A DNA stretch of 64,000 bases, from NCBI GenBank assembly GCA_017546125.1, contig JAFYXO010000003.1:1-64000 (forward strand). The letters are read 5' to 3'. Under the pieces are notes generated by a model. It saw only the letters and a list, made by a program, of their open reading frames with translations, ran no database searches and was not told the DNA's origin. Of this stretch, positions 7,328-15,365 are shown piece after piece (within the stretch, counting starts at the first letter, position 1; each line of letters begins with the position of its first letter). Source of the DNA: Bacteroidales bacterium. GTDB lineage: Bacteria; Bacteroidota; Bacteroidia; Bacteroidales; UBA932. A program made the translations under genes and the position numbers.

Positions 7328-7918
7328 ATGAACAATAAAGATAATTTTGAAATATCTCAGGAGCTTGAGCAGATGCGTGAGCAGTTCAATATCCTTTCCA
7401 GGAGATTGGATGAGCAGAATATTGTTACAGACGGAATTCTCCGCTCTTGTGCCAGAGAAAAAATGGAGAAATATAACCGTCATGCCATTTGGGTTCCAAT
7501 GGTTGCATGGATAGTGTTGGGAGGCTGGCTGATCACCAAGCAGGCAACAGACTACGGAATGGCCCAATGGTCAGTGGTATTCTCAATTGTTGCGTGCATA
7601 ATAGAGGTGGGACTATATGCATATAAGAAGTTCCAGCAATCCAGAACTCTGGATTTCAATGGTGATATAAAGGAATTCCATACCCAATTGAAAGCGCTCA
7701 AGGGCTCTCTTTCAAAAACTACTCTACTTTCAATTGTAGTGGGTTACGTGTGGATAGGTGCCTTTGTGTGGGAATTTTTCCGTGTACACCCAATAAACTC
7801 CGCTAAAGGTATTATCCTTTTGGTTGGCTATTTGGTAATTATGAGTATTATCCATCTGCGTTCAGAAAAGAAGGCACTAGGCATTTTGGATGAAATCTCC
7901 AATGATATTGACAAATAA
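7328..7918 (+). CDS. Membrane protein of the sigma operon, possible anti-sigma partner
   Basis: 196 residues with no family I can name with confidence. The N-terminal ~55 residues are a charged, likely coiled-coil cytoplasmic segment. Four hydrophobic segments follow at about 57-75, 83-100, 137-157 and 162-180, then a short charged tail. A soluble N-terminal region before membrane segments, directly downstream of an ECF sigma gene, is the usual layout of a membrane-bound anti-sigma factor. However, no zinc anti-sigma motif (HxxxCxxC) is present, so the role is inference. Confidence 0.6.
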   Translation: MNNKDNFEISQELEQMREQFNILSRRLDEQNIVTDGILRSCAREKMEKYNRHAIWVPMVAWIVLGGWLITKQATDYGMAQWSVVFSIVACIIEVGLYAYKKFQQSRTLDFNGDIKEFHTQLKALKGSLSKTTLLSIVVGYVWIGAFVWEFFRVHPINSAKGIILLVGYLVIMSIIHLRSEKKALGILDEISNDIDK

Positions 7919-7927
7919 ATAACGGAT

Positions 7928-8800
7928 ATGAGACGTTTGTTTGTAATTATAGTCTTTGTGCTGTTTGCAGCGCAATCTGCCAATGCCCAACTCCTCTGGA
8001 AAATATCGGGAAGAGGAATTGAAAAACCTTCTTATATTTTGGGTACCCATCACGCAGTTCCGTTTACCTATTGTGATTCCATTCCCGGTCTGATGAAGGT
8101 TTTTGAAGAGGTGGATTTTGTGATTGGGGAGTTTGATATGGTTAAAATGGGTGAGATGAGCCCCGCCCAGATGCAGAATATGCAGAAAATGATGATGATG
8201 CCTGCAGACACTGCTTTGTCCTCATTATTCAGCGAGGAAGAAAAGGTTCTGCTGGATACATATTTGAAGGAGACTGTAGGTGTAGAGTTAAAAATGTTTT
8301 CAGCAATGAAACCCATGACCATAATGGTTACTGTGCAGAACAAGATCCTTATGGACATTATTCCAGATATTGCATCAATGACTGCCATGGACAAATACAT
8401 GCAGACATTGGCCGTAAGCCAGGGGAAGAAAGTTGGAGGACTTGAAACAATGGACTACCAGATGAATCTTCTATATGGCAATTCACTTGAAGAGCAAGCT
8501 GATGCCTTATTGGAAATGGCACAAAACAGCAACAGTAAAGAGTTGCTGATTGAACTTACTGCTGCGTACAAGTCTCAGAATCTTGATATCTTATGGAATG
8601 TATTTAAAGAGCAGATGACCGGTTATGAATATGACGCTCTTGTATCAGTGAGAAACCGGAACTGGGAAAAACAGATTGTGGAACTTGTTCCAGCACAATC
8701 CTCTTTGTTTGTTGTTGGATCAGGACATCTTCCTGGAGAAAAAGGGATGATTACCCTTTTAAAGCAAGCAGGTTACAATGTAGAACCTATTCAAAAATAA
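7928..8800 (+). CDS. TraB/GumN family exported protein
   Basis: 290 residues with a Sec signal peptide (residues 1-20, ending ANA-Q) and two conserved TraB/GumN motifs: the N-terminal GTHHAVP (about residue 40) and the C-terminal GSGHLPGEKG (about residue 262). The family is thought to be a metal-dependent hydrolase or protease relative, with Gx2H and GxH as likely metal ligands. It is the third gene of the sigma operon, so it is probably periplasmic and induced with it. Substrate unknown. Confidence 0.85.
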   Translation: MRRLFVIIVFVLFAAQSANAQLLWKISGRGIEKPSYILGTHHAVPFTYCDSIPGLMKVFEEVDFVIGEFDMVKMGEMSPAQMQNMQKMMMMPADTALSSLFSEEEKVLLDTYLKETVGVELKMFSAMKPMTIMVTVQNKILMDIIPDIASMTAMDKYMQTLAVSQGKKVGGLETMDYQMNLLYGNSLEEQADALLEMAQNSNSKELLIELTAAYKSQNLDILWNVFKEQMTGYEYDALVSVRNRNWEKQIVELVPAQSSLFVVGSGHLPGEKGMITLLKQAGYNVEPIQK

Positions 8801-8912
8801 ATGCTGCCTGGACTTCGTGGATTCTCGGCAACGAACATACGCCTATTATAAATCGCCAACCAATGGCTGACGAAAATAAAACGCTAACTGCAGTTAGCGA
8901 TTCGGAGCTTAA

Positions 8913-9165
8913 CGAGCAAATGTTGCTTTCGGCTTTAGCCATCATATTGAGATTATAACAAAGGCAAAGTCTTTAGATGCTCGTTTGTTCTATATACACG
9001 AATCAGCCACACGTTTTTGGAATAAATACACTTTAAGGGATTATATTATCTCAAAGCGGATTTATATAACCACCGAGGAACGCTTCCCAATAATTTCACC
9101 GCTACAATGCCGAGTACAAAGCAGGCATTAGTAGCTATCTCTTTTCCACCCCACTCTACACCCGC
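8913..9165 (+). pseudogene. Decayed DUF1016 (YhcG-type) gene remnant
   Basis: The frame 8913-9131 encodes RANVAFGFSHHIEI, then AKSLDARLFYIHESATRFW and NKYTLRDYI, a clear match in pattern to the N-terminal domain of DUF1016 proteins. Near 9090 the similarity moves to another frame (PNNFTATMPSTKQALVAIS), so there is at least one frameshift. The expected C-terminal PD-(D/E)xK-like nuclease domain is missing. It is a fragment of a gene of the kind often found near mobile or restriction loci. Confidence 0.7.
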
Positions 9166-9219
9166 CTCGCCCGCAAGACTTACTTCCTGTAATAAAATCA
9201 GCACTTTCCGACTGGCAAT

Positions 9220-9373
9220 TCTCTTTAATGTTGTGTGGAAAGAGGAAACCGTGCTACCCCTCTGGCCGCAGAGGTCGTGAGCGACAAGTGAGCATCCTGT
9301 GGATGGTCACAGTGAGCAGCCCGCACCTAAGGTGTGGGAGGGATTGTTTCCTCGCCACACAACATTAAAGAGA
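9220..9373. mobile_element. MITE-like, hairpin-rich element with 19-bp terminal inverted repeats
   Basis: TCTCTTTAATGTTGTGTGG (9220-9238) is repeated in perfect inverted form at 9355-9373. The pairing continues inward with GAGGAAAC (9242-9249) and GTTTCCTC (9346-9353). Inside are a CCTCTG/CAGAGG hairpin with GCCG loop (9259-9274), a GTCG/CGAC hairpin (9274-9285), a GTGA-G-CATCC hairpin (9288-9310), and CCCGCACC/GGTGTGGG with loop TAA (9320-9338). The ~154-bp unit has no coding capacity. It could be a non-autonomous transposable element or a structured RNA. I cannot confirm a target-site duplication. Confidence 0.55.
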
Positions 9374-9399
9374 GACCTAGAGAGGGATGCCGCAGTTTT

Positions 9400-9508
9400 G
9401 GGCACAGAATCGCCACTTTTCGTGCCCAAAGTGCATTTTTTTCACACATCGGGCACAGAATCACGGCTTTTCGTGCCCGTTTTAGAACACCGTGCCCGTT
9501 TTAGAACA
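9400..9508. repeat. GGGCAC/GTGCCC hairpins and a duplicated gene tail
   Basis: Two GGGCAC...GTGCCC hairpins lie at 9400-9427 and 9451-9478. GTGCCCGTTTTAGAACA occurs at 9473-9489 and again at 9492-9508 with a 19-bp period. The second copy contains the stop codon of the downstream minus-strand gene, so the end of that gene and its trailer have been duplicated. Possibly a degenerate terminator region. Confidence 0.6.
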
Positions 9509-12398
9509 TCATATTCCACATTGCGTTCTGGACGCGGGAGTTCTTCTTGGCGTTCATCTTGCCGAAGTTGAATGAGACTGTGAAAAGGAAGTAACGGCCA
9601 AGGACATTTGAGTATGTATCCTCAGTGTATTCATCAGATGTGTACCTGTTAAGGGATTTGGTCTGATTGAGGATATCCTTTACAGACAGCGATAGGGTAA
9701 CTGCCTTGATACTTTTCCCTACAGAGAGATTCCAATTGAAGGAAGGATCTCCATACCCGTTCGCATATCCTCTGTAGAATGTGTATCCAAGATAATTCTT
9801 CAGTTCCCACCCTTTACCCGGTTTATAGGTGACATCACCGGAGAAACTGTGATCCCATGTATTAAGGTTGGCCTTAGGATCGAGTGAATACTTGGATATT
9901 CTGTTACGTGTCCCGGCTGAGAGGGAAATATTGAGTTTATCTGCATTGTACTTGAAATAGGTACGTGCACTCCATGAAAGTGTATTGGTCCTGCTCTCCT
10001 GAAATCCACTCTTTCCACTATAGAACAGATCTCCTGACTCATCACCCCAGAAACTCTCCATAAACTTGTAATAATCAAAGTTATCCAGATCAAGCCCCTC
10101 CATCTCCCCTGCTGACTGATAACTTGTATTGGCTGTATACGAAGCATATCCCTCCAGTGACATTGAGAACTTCTTATCTTTTCCAAAAGACTTATTGAAA
10201 CTCATATTGCTTGAGACAGTTGTCCCCGGCTTGCGTGAGTTCACCGGGATACCATATCTCACACCTTCACCATCAAACCAGCTGGCTGTAACGATGGGGT
10301 TTGATACGAGATTTCCATATACATTGATATAAAAGTATGAGAAGGACTTCTTATTGCTCACCCTATAAGTGGCACTGAAGTTATTATAAAAGGTGGGCTT
10401 CAAATAGATATTTCCTGCCTGTATCTGTATAGGGTTTGAGATATCCAGTGTAGGGATCACTTTGTCACCCGACACTGTCTGGGTATAACCGGAATAATAC
10501 AAATAGAGATTGTTCTCACCTTTCCTATATCTGTAACTCAAGAATGGCGACCAGTTATACAGCCATTCCCCTTTACCGGTAATGGTCTCAACACCCATAG
10601 ATCTGGTATTGATCACATTCTGAACCATATCACCTTTCAGACCGAACTGGACATTGGTGGTGTCGTTGTTGTACTGAAACAGTAAAGAAACCGCCTCCCT
10701 CAAATAGCGACTGTTATTGGCTGATGAGTAATAATTGTCAAGTACACCAGCAGAATATGCCATCTCAGAATTGTTGTTGATAGAGACACTTGAGCTGAGG
10801 TTCCCTCTGAAAAGCCACCTCTTGGATATAGGCTCTACATAGCTGACCGATCCACCTGCATGGTAGTACTCCCTTTTGATATCATAGTCGATATTTTTTA
10901 CATTTGTAGAGGATGTATACTCCACCTGTGTCTTCTCTGTCTTATCCCCATTCTGATTGCTGATATTATAATCGAGAGAGATTGTAAGCGATCTATTCTT
11001 TTTCCCCAAATCCCTGACTCCAAAATCGGCCCAGCCACCTGTCGCTGTCTTGGTATTGTGTGCCTGGACATCAGATGTGGATTTGTTGAGAGATGCACCG
11101 GATGTATAGGTCTGTGACTGATTGGATACCGTCACCCTGTTGCGTGCGTAATTGAATGTTGGCCTGAATTCAAAAGAGTATTTCTTCTTCTCCTTATTCT
11201 TAAACTCCAAAGAAGCATTCACACCATTCTCCACCCCATAACCGGTGTACCTGGTATCGGTATAGAGGTTTTCACCAGAGGGCTGGAACGAGATACGTGA
11301 AGAGACCTTTTTACTGTCCTTGGTGTTGTTCTTATACATAGCAGAGGCATTGGTCTCCACCCCTTTTATTCTGTCTGTATTATAGTTGACACCACCTTGC
11401 GCACTGGTGGTAAGGCCTCTGATTTTAGAGTAGTCATCGGATACTTCTGTGCCGTCTATATTTGTGTACATCACCATTCCGGTTCCTGCATCCATCACAT
11501 TATGGCCGTTTCCAAGAATCACTACCTGATCTTTTTCTGTATATCCCGTCACCAGAGCAGAGCCGTTATAGAGGAACTTTCCGTCCTCCACCAGATCATT
11601 CTTCTTATCGGGATTGACCGAAGCACCACCCCCAAGCTTGGCATTTCCGAACCACCCTTTGGTGTACTCCTGCTTGAGTTCTATATCCATCACCTTCTCC
11701 TTGTCGTCCTCTGTAGCCACCCCGGTAAAAGCGGCCGCATCTTTGGTCTTGTCCACCACCTTGATCTTGTTTACTATCTTGGCAGGGAGATTCTTCAAAG
11801 CCGCCGAAGGGTCATTGAAGAAGAAAGTCTTGCCACCCACTGTGATCTTGTCCACCGCCTCTCCATTGACCTTGACTGTACCATCTTCACCAACCTCCAT
11901 TCCGGGCATCTTCTTCAAAAGCTCCTCAAGCATATCGTTCTCCCCCACCTTAAATGAGGCAGCATTATATATTATGGTATCCTGCTTTACCTCGATAGGG
12001 TTACCCACCGCTGAGATAGAGGCAGCATCGATCATCTCAGGATTCGCCTCCATCTTGATGACACCGAGATTTACATCCCATGAAGTACAGTCATGAACCT
12101 TTTTGTATGGTTTGTATCCGATAAGCTCCACATTGAGGGTATATTTCCCCACCGGCACATCCTTAAGGTTCACCTTGCCTTTATCATCCGACAGAGCAAA
12201 ACTGGTTATGACTGTATCACCTACAGGGACCAGATATGCCGAGGCCCAGGGGATGGGCTCTTCACTTTGGGAATCCTTAAGTTCAAACTTCACCTCCACA
12301 TTCCTATTTTTCTCAAACATAGAGAAATCCATAACGACCTGACCCTTCAAAGAAACAGAAAGGACAAGGGCCACAAAAGCCACAAACAAACGCTTCAT
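9501..12398 (-). CDS. TonB-receptor-like outer membrane beta-barrel protein
   Basis: 965 residues. A signal peptide (1-19, cut after KG-Q) is followed by a carboxypeptidase-regulatory-like domain (about 35-115: EEPIPWASAYLVPVGD, VPVGKYTLNVELIGYKPY). Next comes a short plug-like domain (about 130-240, with VDKITVGGKTFFFNDPSAAL), then a long series of amphipathic strands forming a barrel (about 245-965). The pattern fits the outer membrane beta-barrel family that resembles TonB receptors but carries a reduced plug. It is the last gene of a BlaI / M56 peptidase / barrel trio common in Bacteroidetes, so its expression may respond to the BlaI repressor. It also has a nearby promoter-like repeat at 12425-12460. 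Cargo unknown. Confidence 0.85.
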   Translation of the reverse strand: MKRLFVAFVALVLSVSLKGQVVMDFSMFEKNRNVEVKFELKDSQSEEPIPWASAYLVPVGDTVITSFALSDDKGKVNLKDVPVGKYTLNVELIGYKPYKKVHDCTSWDVNLGVIKMEANPEMIDAASISAVGNPIEVKQDTIIYNAASFKVGENDMLEELLKKMPGMEVGEDGTVKVNGEAVDKITVGGKTFFFNDPSAALKNLPAKIVNKIKVVDKTKDAAAFTGVATEDDKEKVMDIELKQEYTKGWFGNAKLGGGASVNPDKKNDLVEDGKFLYNGSALVTGYTEKDQVVILGNGHNVMDAGTGMVMYTNIDGTEVSDDYSKIRGLTTSAQGGVNYNTDRIKGVETNASAMYKNNTKDSKKVSSRISFQPSGENLYTDTRYTGYGVENGVNASLEFKNKEKKKYSFEFRPTFNYARNRVTVSNQSQTYTSGASLNKSTSDVQAHNTKTATGGWADFGVRDLGKKNRSLTISLDYNISNQNGDKTEKTQVEYTSSTNVKNIDYDIKREYYHAGGSVSYVEPISKRWLFRGNLSSSVSINNNSEMAYSAGVLDNYYSSANNSRYLREAVSLLFQYNNDTTNVQFGLKGDMVQNVINTRSMGVETITGKGEWLYNWSPFLSYRYRKGENNLYLYYSGYTQTVSGDKVIPTLDISNPIQIQAGNIYLKPTFYNNFSATYRVSNKKSFSYFYINVYGNLVSNPIVTASWFDGEGVRYGIPVNSRKPGTTVSSNMSFNKSFGKDKKFSMSLEGYASYTANTSYQSAGEMEGLDLDNFDYYKFMESFWGDESGDLFYSGKSGFQESRTNTLSWSARTYFKYNADKLNISLSAGTRNRISKYSLDPKANLNTWDHSFSGDVTYKPGKGWELKNYLGYTFYRGYANGYGDPSFNWNLSVGKSIKAVTLSLSVKDILNQTKSLNRYTSDEYTEDTYSNVLGRYFLFTVSFNFGKMNAKKNSRVQNAMWNMMF

Positions 12399-12424
12399 AC
12401 AAAAATAGTTAGACGGAAAAAATC

Positions 12425-12460
12425 CAATTTCAAATATACAAATCCAATTTCAAATATTAG
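12425..12460 (-). promoter_or_regulatory. Promoter-like 20-bp repeat upstream of the barrel protein gene
   Basis: CAATTTCAAATATACAAATC at 12425-12444 is followed by a partial second copy (12445-12457). On the minus strand it supplies TATATTTG (12438-12431), a perfect -7 element about 30 bp from the ATG at 12398. A well-spaced -33 is less clear (TTTTGG at 12467-12462, 24 nt away). The same unit occurs as a longer array at 21561-21620. Confidence 0.5.
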
Positions 12461-12468
12461 GCCAAAAT

Positions 12469-13578
12469 TTACTCTTTCCCAAGAGTTCCATAAATGATTT
12501 TCAGGGCTTTAGTCTTTCTAAGCTCATCTTTAACATCAATAATTTCTCCAAGCTCTACATCCGAAGATGCATTGATGGTCACCATCGGTACATAACCGGC
12601 ATTCTCTATCTTCTCAGATATGATCTTCTCCACCTCAGCCTTGGTACACACCTTTCCATCTATATTGATATTTGATTCACCATCCTCAGAGATGATACTG
12701 ATAACAATAGGTTTCTCCCGTTGGACCTCGATTTTTCTCTCGACCATAGCCAAAAGGAAAATTCCGATAACAGGGACAATATAGAGCACCTTCCAGGTAC
12801 TCAATGGGGAAGATTTTTTATTCAACATCATACCGATTCTTTGTTTTAATGTACTGTGATTAAAATTATTGACCAATGAGTATCCGCTACCGCCAAGTGA
12901 TTTTCTGATTAATAAGTATTGATACTCTTTCATATTTACTCCACTTCTCAATACGGCATCGTCCGCTTCAAACTCGTGAAGCATGCGGAGATCACCCTTG
13001 AGCATCCAGATGGCGGGATTGAACCATTGGAGGGCTGTAATGATATCTACAAACATCAGGTCCCAAGAGTGCCTCAACTCGATATGTGCCCTCTCGTGCA
13101 ATAATATCTGCTGACTTCCGCTGTGGTAATTCTCACGGGAGATCACAATATATTTCATCCAGCTAAAAGGGGCTGTTTCACCCTCGGTTACAATCAGATT
13201 TATGCCTCCGGCAATCTCTTCGCGGCTCCCTCCGTTTATGATCCTTCTGATTCGGATTACAGAGACAAGAACATTTGCCAGCACCGCTGCCACACCCATA
13301 AAAAAGAGGATAGTAAGGACAATGGTCCATATAGAGTGCCCCTCAGCCACCACTTCAGCTGCAGTACCAGCTTCTGCCACCGCTCCGGCAGGGATAACCA
13401 CTACATCATGCAATGTTATCACGCAAAATGGGAGCAAAAAAGAGAGGAGCGCTGTCGACAAAAGGACGATACGGTTCACACGGTGGAAAGTCTCCTTGCT
13501 CAGCAAGAGGCGGTAGAACATATAGAATATGCTCAGCGCAATGGCTACCTTAAGCTGATATGTCAAAAATTCTGCCAT
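12469..13578 (-). CDS. M56 (BlaR1/MecR1-like) membrane metallopeptidase with ExbD-like tail
   Basis: 369 residues. Four membrane segments are predicted at about 5-20, 35-58, 85-110 and 265-285. The zinc-protease motif HERAH lies at about 170, with a downstream HEFEADD that supplies the third ligand, as in BlaR1-type sensors. The C-terminal ~85 residues (ISIISEDGESNINIDGKV... to LKIIYGT) resemble the periplasmic ExbD/TolR domain rather than a penicillin-binding sensor domain. It lies 6 bp after blaI and upstream of the barrel gene. The likely job is to sense an envelope signal and cleave the repressor. No beta-lactamase gene is near. Confidence 0.85.
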   Translation of the reverse strand: MAEFLTYQLKVAIALSIFYMFYRLLLSKETFHRVNRIVLLSTALLSFLLPFCVITLHDVVVIPAGAVAEAGTAAEVVAEGHSIWTIVLTILFFMGVAAVLANVLVSVIRIRRIINGGSREEIAGGINLIVTEGETAPFSWMKYIVISRENYHSGSQQILLHERAHIELRHSWDLMFVDIITALQWFNPAIWMLKGDLRMLHEFEADDAVLRSGVNMKEYQYLLIRKSLGGSGYSLVNNFNHSTLKQRIGMMLNKKSSPLSTWKVLYIVPVIGIFLLAMVERKIEVQREKPIVISIISEDGESNINIDGKVCTKAEVEKIISEKIENAGYVPMVTINASSDVELGEIIDVKDELRKTKALKIIYGTLGKE

Positions 13579-13584
13579 ATGCCG

Positions 13585-13947
13585 CTACTTTTTGCCGTTC
13601 TCAATCTGCTCTATCAACTCCTTCAGCTCATCCACACTGATCTTCTCCTCTTTCACAAAAGAGGATACCACACTCATATATGAATTGTTGAAGTAGCTGC
13701 TGATGATTCCCCCCACAGTGCTCCCTGCATAGTCCTCTCTCTTGACTACAGGAAAGTACTGATAGGTATTACCATAGGCCTTATGGCTCAAATAGCCGTT
13801 TGCCTCCAATGTGCGGACCATTGTAGACAAGGTATTGAAATGGGGCTTGGGCTCCTGATAGTGTCCTAACAGTTCACGAACAAACATTGCCCCATTGTCC
13901 CAAAAGAGATTCATGATCTCTTCCTCTTTTCTAGTCAGTTTTTTCAT
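13585..13947 (-). CDS. BlaI/MecI/CopY-family transcriptional repressor
   Basis: About 120 residues from ATG 13947 (MKKLTRKEEEIMNLFW). The longer frame upstream is rejected because it crosses the promoter and operator. The N-terminal winged helix (residues 5-75, with TLSTMVRTLEANGYLSH as recognition region) and the helical C-terminal dimerisation part are typical of BlaI. The F-x-x-V-type cleavage stretch is plausible (SYFNNSYMSVVSSF) but not certain. The gene is followed by the M56 peptidase, its usual inactivating partner. A palindrome overlapping its own -33 region suggests autorepression. Confidence 0.9.
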   Translation of the reverse strand: MKKLTRKEEEIMNLFWDNGAMFVRELLGHYQEPKPHFNTLSTMVRTLEANGYLSHKAYGNTYQYFPVVKREDYAGSTVGGIISSYFNNSYMSVVSSFVKEEKISVDELKELIEQIENGKK

Positions 13948-13966
13948 GCCAAATTTGTTTATAGCA

Positions 13967-14011
13967 CAAAGGTAACTAAATTTTCTTTTAATGCAACTAT
14001 TTTTTATAGTT
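13967..14011 (-). promoter_or_regulatory. blaI promoter with overlapping palindromic operator
   Basis: TTG (13996-13994), a 19-nt spacer, and TACCTTTG (13974-13967) form a consensus promoter. AACTAT, five bases, ATAGTT (13995-14011) is a perfect inverted repeat covering the -33 element, a likely operator for the encoded repressor. Operator function is inference. Confidence 0.65.
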
Positions 14012-14014
14012 ACA

Positions 14015-14383
14015 CTAAAACACACGTCTCTCCTCTCTTCCGAATATAAGACCTAAAAAGATGGCACAGCCTGCAATAGGAAGAAGAAGGTACTGCTTGT
14101 AGGACTCAATGGCAGACTGAATTTTTGAGATCAGCTCTGATCCCACCTCTGGGGTGGTTACCGGATAAAGCCAGACTATAAACATGGCAAATATCCCCAT
14201 GAGCAGCCCTATAACAAGAGCAGCGACAAGTGCTACCCTACCGGTCCTTCTCTGCCTGTCCACCTCCGACTTGATCCCATCCACAGCATTAATCTTCTGC
14301 CTGACTTCGAGCAGGAAGGTGGGATTGTCCTCTACCTGAGGCTTATTGTTCCGTAGGAACGATTCTATATTGTCATTTTTCAT
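14015..14383 (-). CDS. Small two-helix membrane protein downstream of ECF sigma, possible anti-sigma
   Basis: 122 residues. The N-terminal ~48 residues are charged and soluble (FLRNNKPQVEDNPTFLLEVRQKI). Two membrane helices follow, at about 49-72 and 98-115. The start overlaps the end of the sigma gene by 4 bp, so the two are translationally coupled, as in sigma/anti-sigma pairs. No zinc-binding anti-sigma motif is visible and I do not recognise a family, so the role is inferred. Confidence 0.6.
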   Translation of the reverse strand: MKNDNIESFLRNNKPQVEDNPTFLLEVRQKINAVDGIKSEVDRQRRTGRVALVAALVIGLLMGIFAMFIVWLYPVTTPEVGSELISKIQSAIESYKQYLLLPIAGCAIFLGLIFGREERRVF

Positions 14384-14862
14384 TGGAGTATCGATTTTAA
14401 ATGGTTACGGGCTGTTGACAAATGGTACTTTACGGTCCCTGATGGCATCTGGAGGATCGAGGCTATCTCCTTTATGCTTCTGTCCTCAAAATAAAAGAGG
14501 ACAATGACGGCCTTCTCCTTCTCTTGAAGCATATTGAGTGCCTGATAGAGTTTCTGATATCTGAACCTCGCATCGGTTTCATCCGCAGAAGGGACGGACA
14601 ACATTTGTGGAGCATCCGTCGGAAGAGTCTCAAACCTGGGCTTTCTAAGATGGTCCAGATAACAATTATATGCTATCCTGAAAAGCCAGGTGCTGAATTT
14701 GGAGAGTCCCAGAAATGAACCTGACGCCACATAAGCCCTCACAAGGGCATCCTGCGCTATATCATCTGCCAAAGATGAGTCCCCCTCACACAAGGCAAGC
14801 AGAAATCTCCGCAAAGACTCCTGCTCCCCCCTGACAAGTTCTATAAAGCGCTCCTGCGTCAT
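14380..14862 (-). CDS. ECF-type RNA polymerase sigma factor
   Basis: 160 residues. Region 2 is at about 10-80 (DSSLADDIAQDALVRAYVAS, FSTWLFRIAYNCYLDHLRK) and region 4 at about 105-158 (LQEKEKAVIVLFYFEDRS, IKEIASILQMPSGTVKYHL). It overlaps the membrane-protein genes on both sides by 4 bp, forming a three-gene minus-strand operon (15290 to 14015). Confidence 0.92.
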   Translation of the reverse strand: MTQERFIELVRGEQESLRRFLLALCEGDSSLADDIAQDALVRAYVASGSFLGLSKFSTWLFRIAYNCYLDHLRKPRFETLPTDAPQMLSVPSADETDARFRYQKLYQALNMLQEKEKAVIVLFYFEDRSIKEIASILQMPSGTVKYHLSTARNHLKSILQ

Positions 14863-15290
14863 TTAATGCTTCTCTCTTCAGCCTCAATCTCCTTGGCAAG
14901 CATCTTCTTGCCCACGAAATAAACAATAAAGAGAGCAATCCCTATAGCCAACAACACTCCACCGGGAACAGCCATAATAAAACCCGGACCGTCCACTATA
15001 TCCCAACCCATCCCATTACCAAAAATGACACCGCCCACCAGCATAAACAGACCAAGCAAAGATGTGACACAGGCTGAAGTTAGACGTTTCAAAAGACGCT
15101 CCTTAATGGTCAGAGCCTCCTGGTAACCTGTAAAGAAGCCCGCATCGATCTTGGCACCCGCCTCAATAGCCTTGAGCATAACCTCAGTTTTTCTGTCCAT
15201 CTCATGCTGACGTCTTCTCATCACAAGCCACACAATCATAACAGGCAATACAACACAAATGCCTATCGGAATCAAAAAATCAAAATCCAT
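14859..15290 (-). CDS. DUF6249-like small membrane protein
   Basis: 143 residues. One membrane helix is at about 5-25. An amphipathic charged segment follows (RRRQHEMDRKTEVMLKAIEAG), then a loop with KERLLKRLT, then two further helices at about 75-95 and 105-130. The length and layout fit the DUF6249 proteins that accompany ECF sigma genes in Bacteroidetes. First gene of the operon, with a 7-bp palindrome 18 bp upstream. Function unknown. Confidence 0.6.
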   Translation of the reverse strand: MDFDFLIPIGICVVLPVMIVWLVMRRRQHEMDRKTEVMLKAIEAGAKIDAGFFTGYQEALTIKERLLKRLTSACVTSLLGLFMLVGGVIFGNGMGWDIVDGPGFIMAVPGGVLLAIGIALFIVYFVGKKMLAKEIEAEERSIK

Positions 15291-15307
15291 AATTCTAATG
15301 TTTTTAA

Positions 15308-15332
15308 TGTTTACACTTATTAGACGTAAACA
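15308..15332. promoter_or_regulatory. Palindrome upstream of the DUF6249-sigma operon
   Basis: TGTTTAC (15308-15314) and GTAAACA (15326-15332) form a perfect 7-bp inverted repeat with 11-bp spacer, shortly upstream of the operon start at 15290. It is a plausible operator. I cannot place a consensus -33/-7 pair with confidence. Confidence 0.45.
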
Positions 15333-15365
15333 CAGACCGAAAGGTTGGAAAAATCTGCTATGATC

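Noticed and set aside
9472-9508. CRISPR-like repeat (GTTTTAGAAC twice)
   Set aside because: Only two copies with a 19-bp period and no spacers; explained by duplication of the gene tail.
11397-12096. Long antisense frames opposite the barrel protein gene
   Set aside because: They are shadows of the minus-strand coding frame, with no start signals or recognisable domains.
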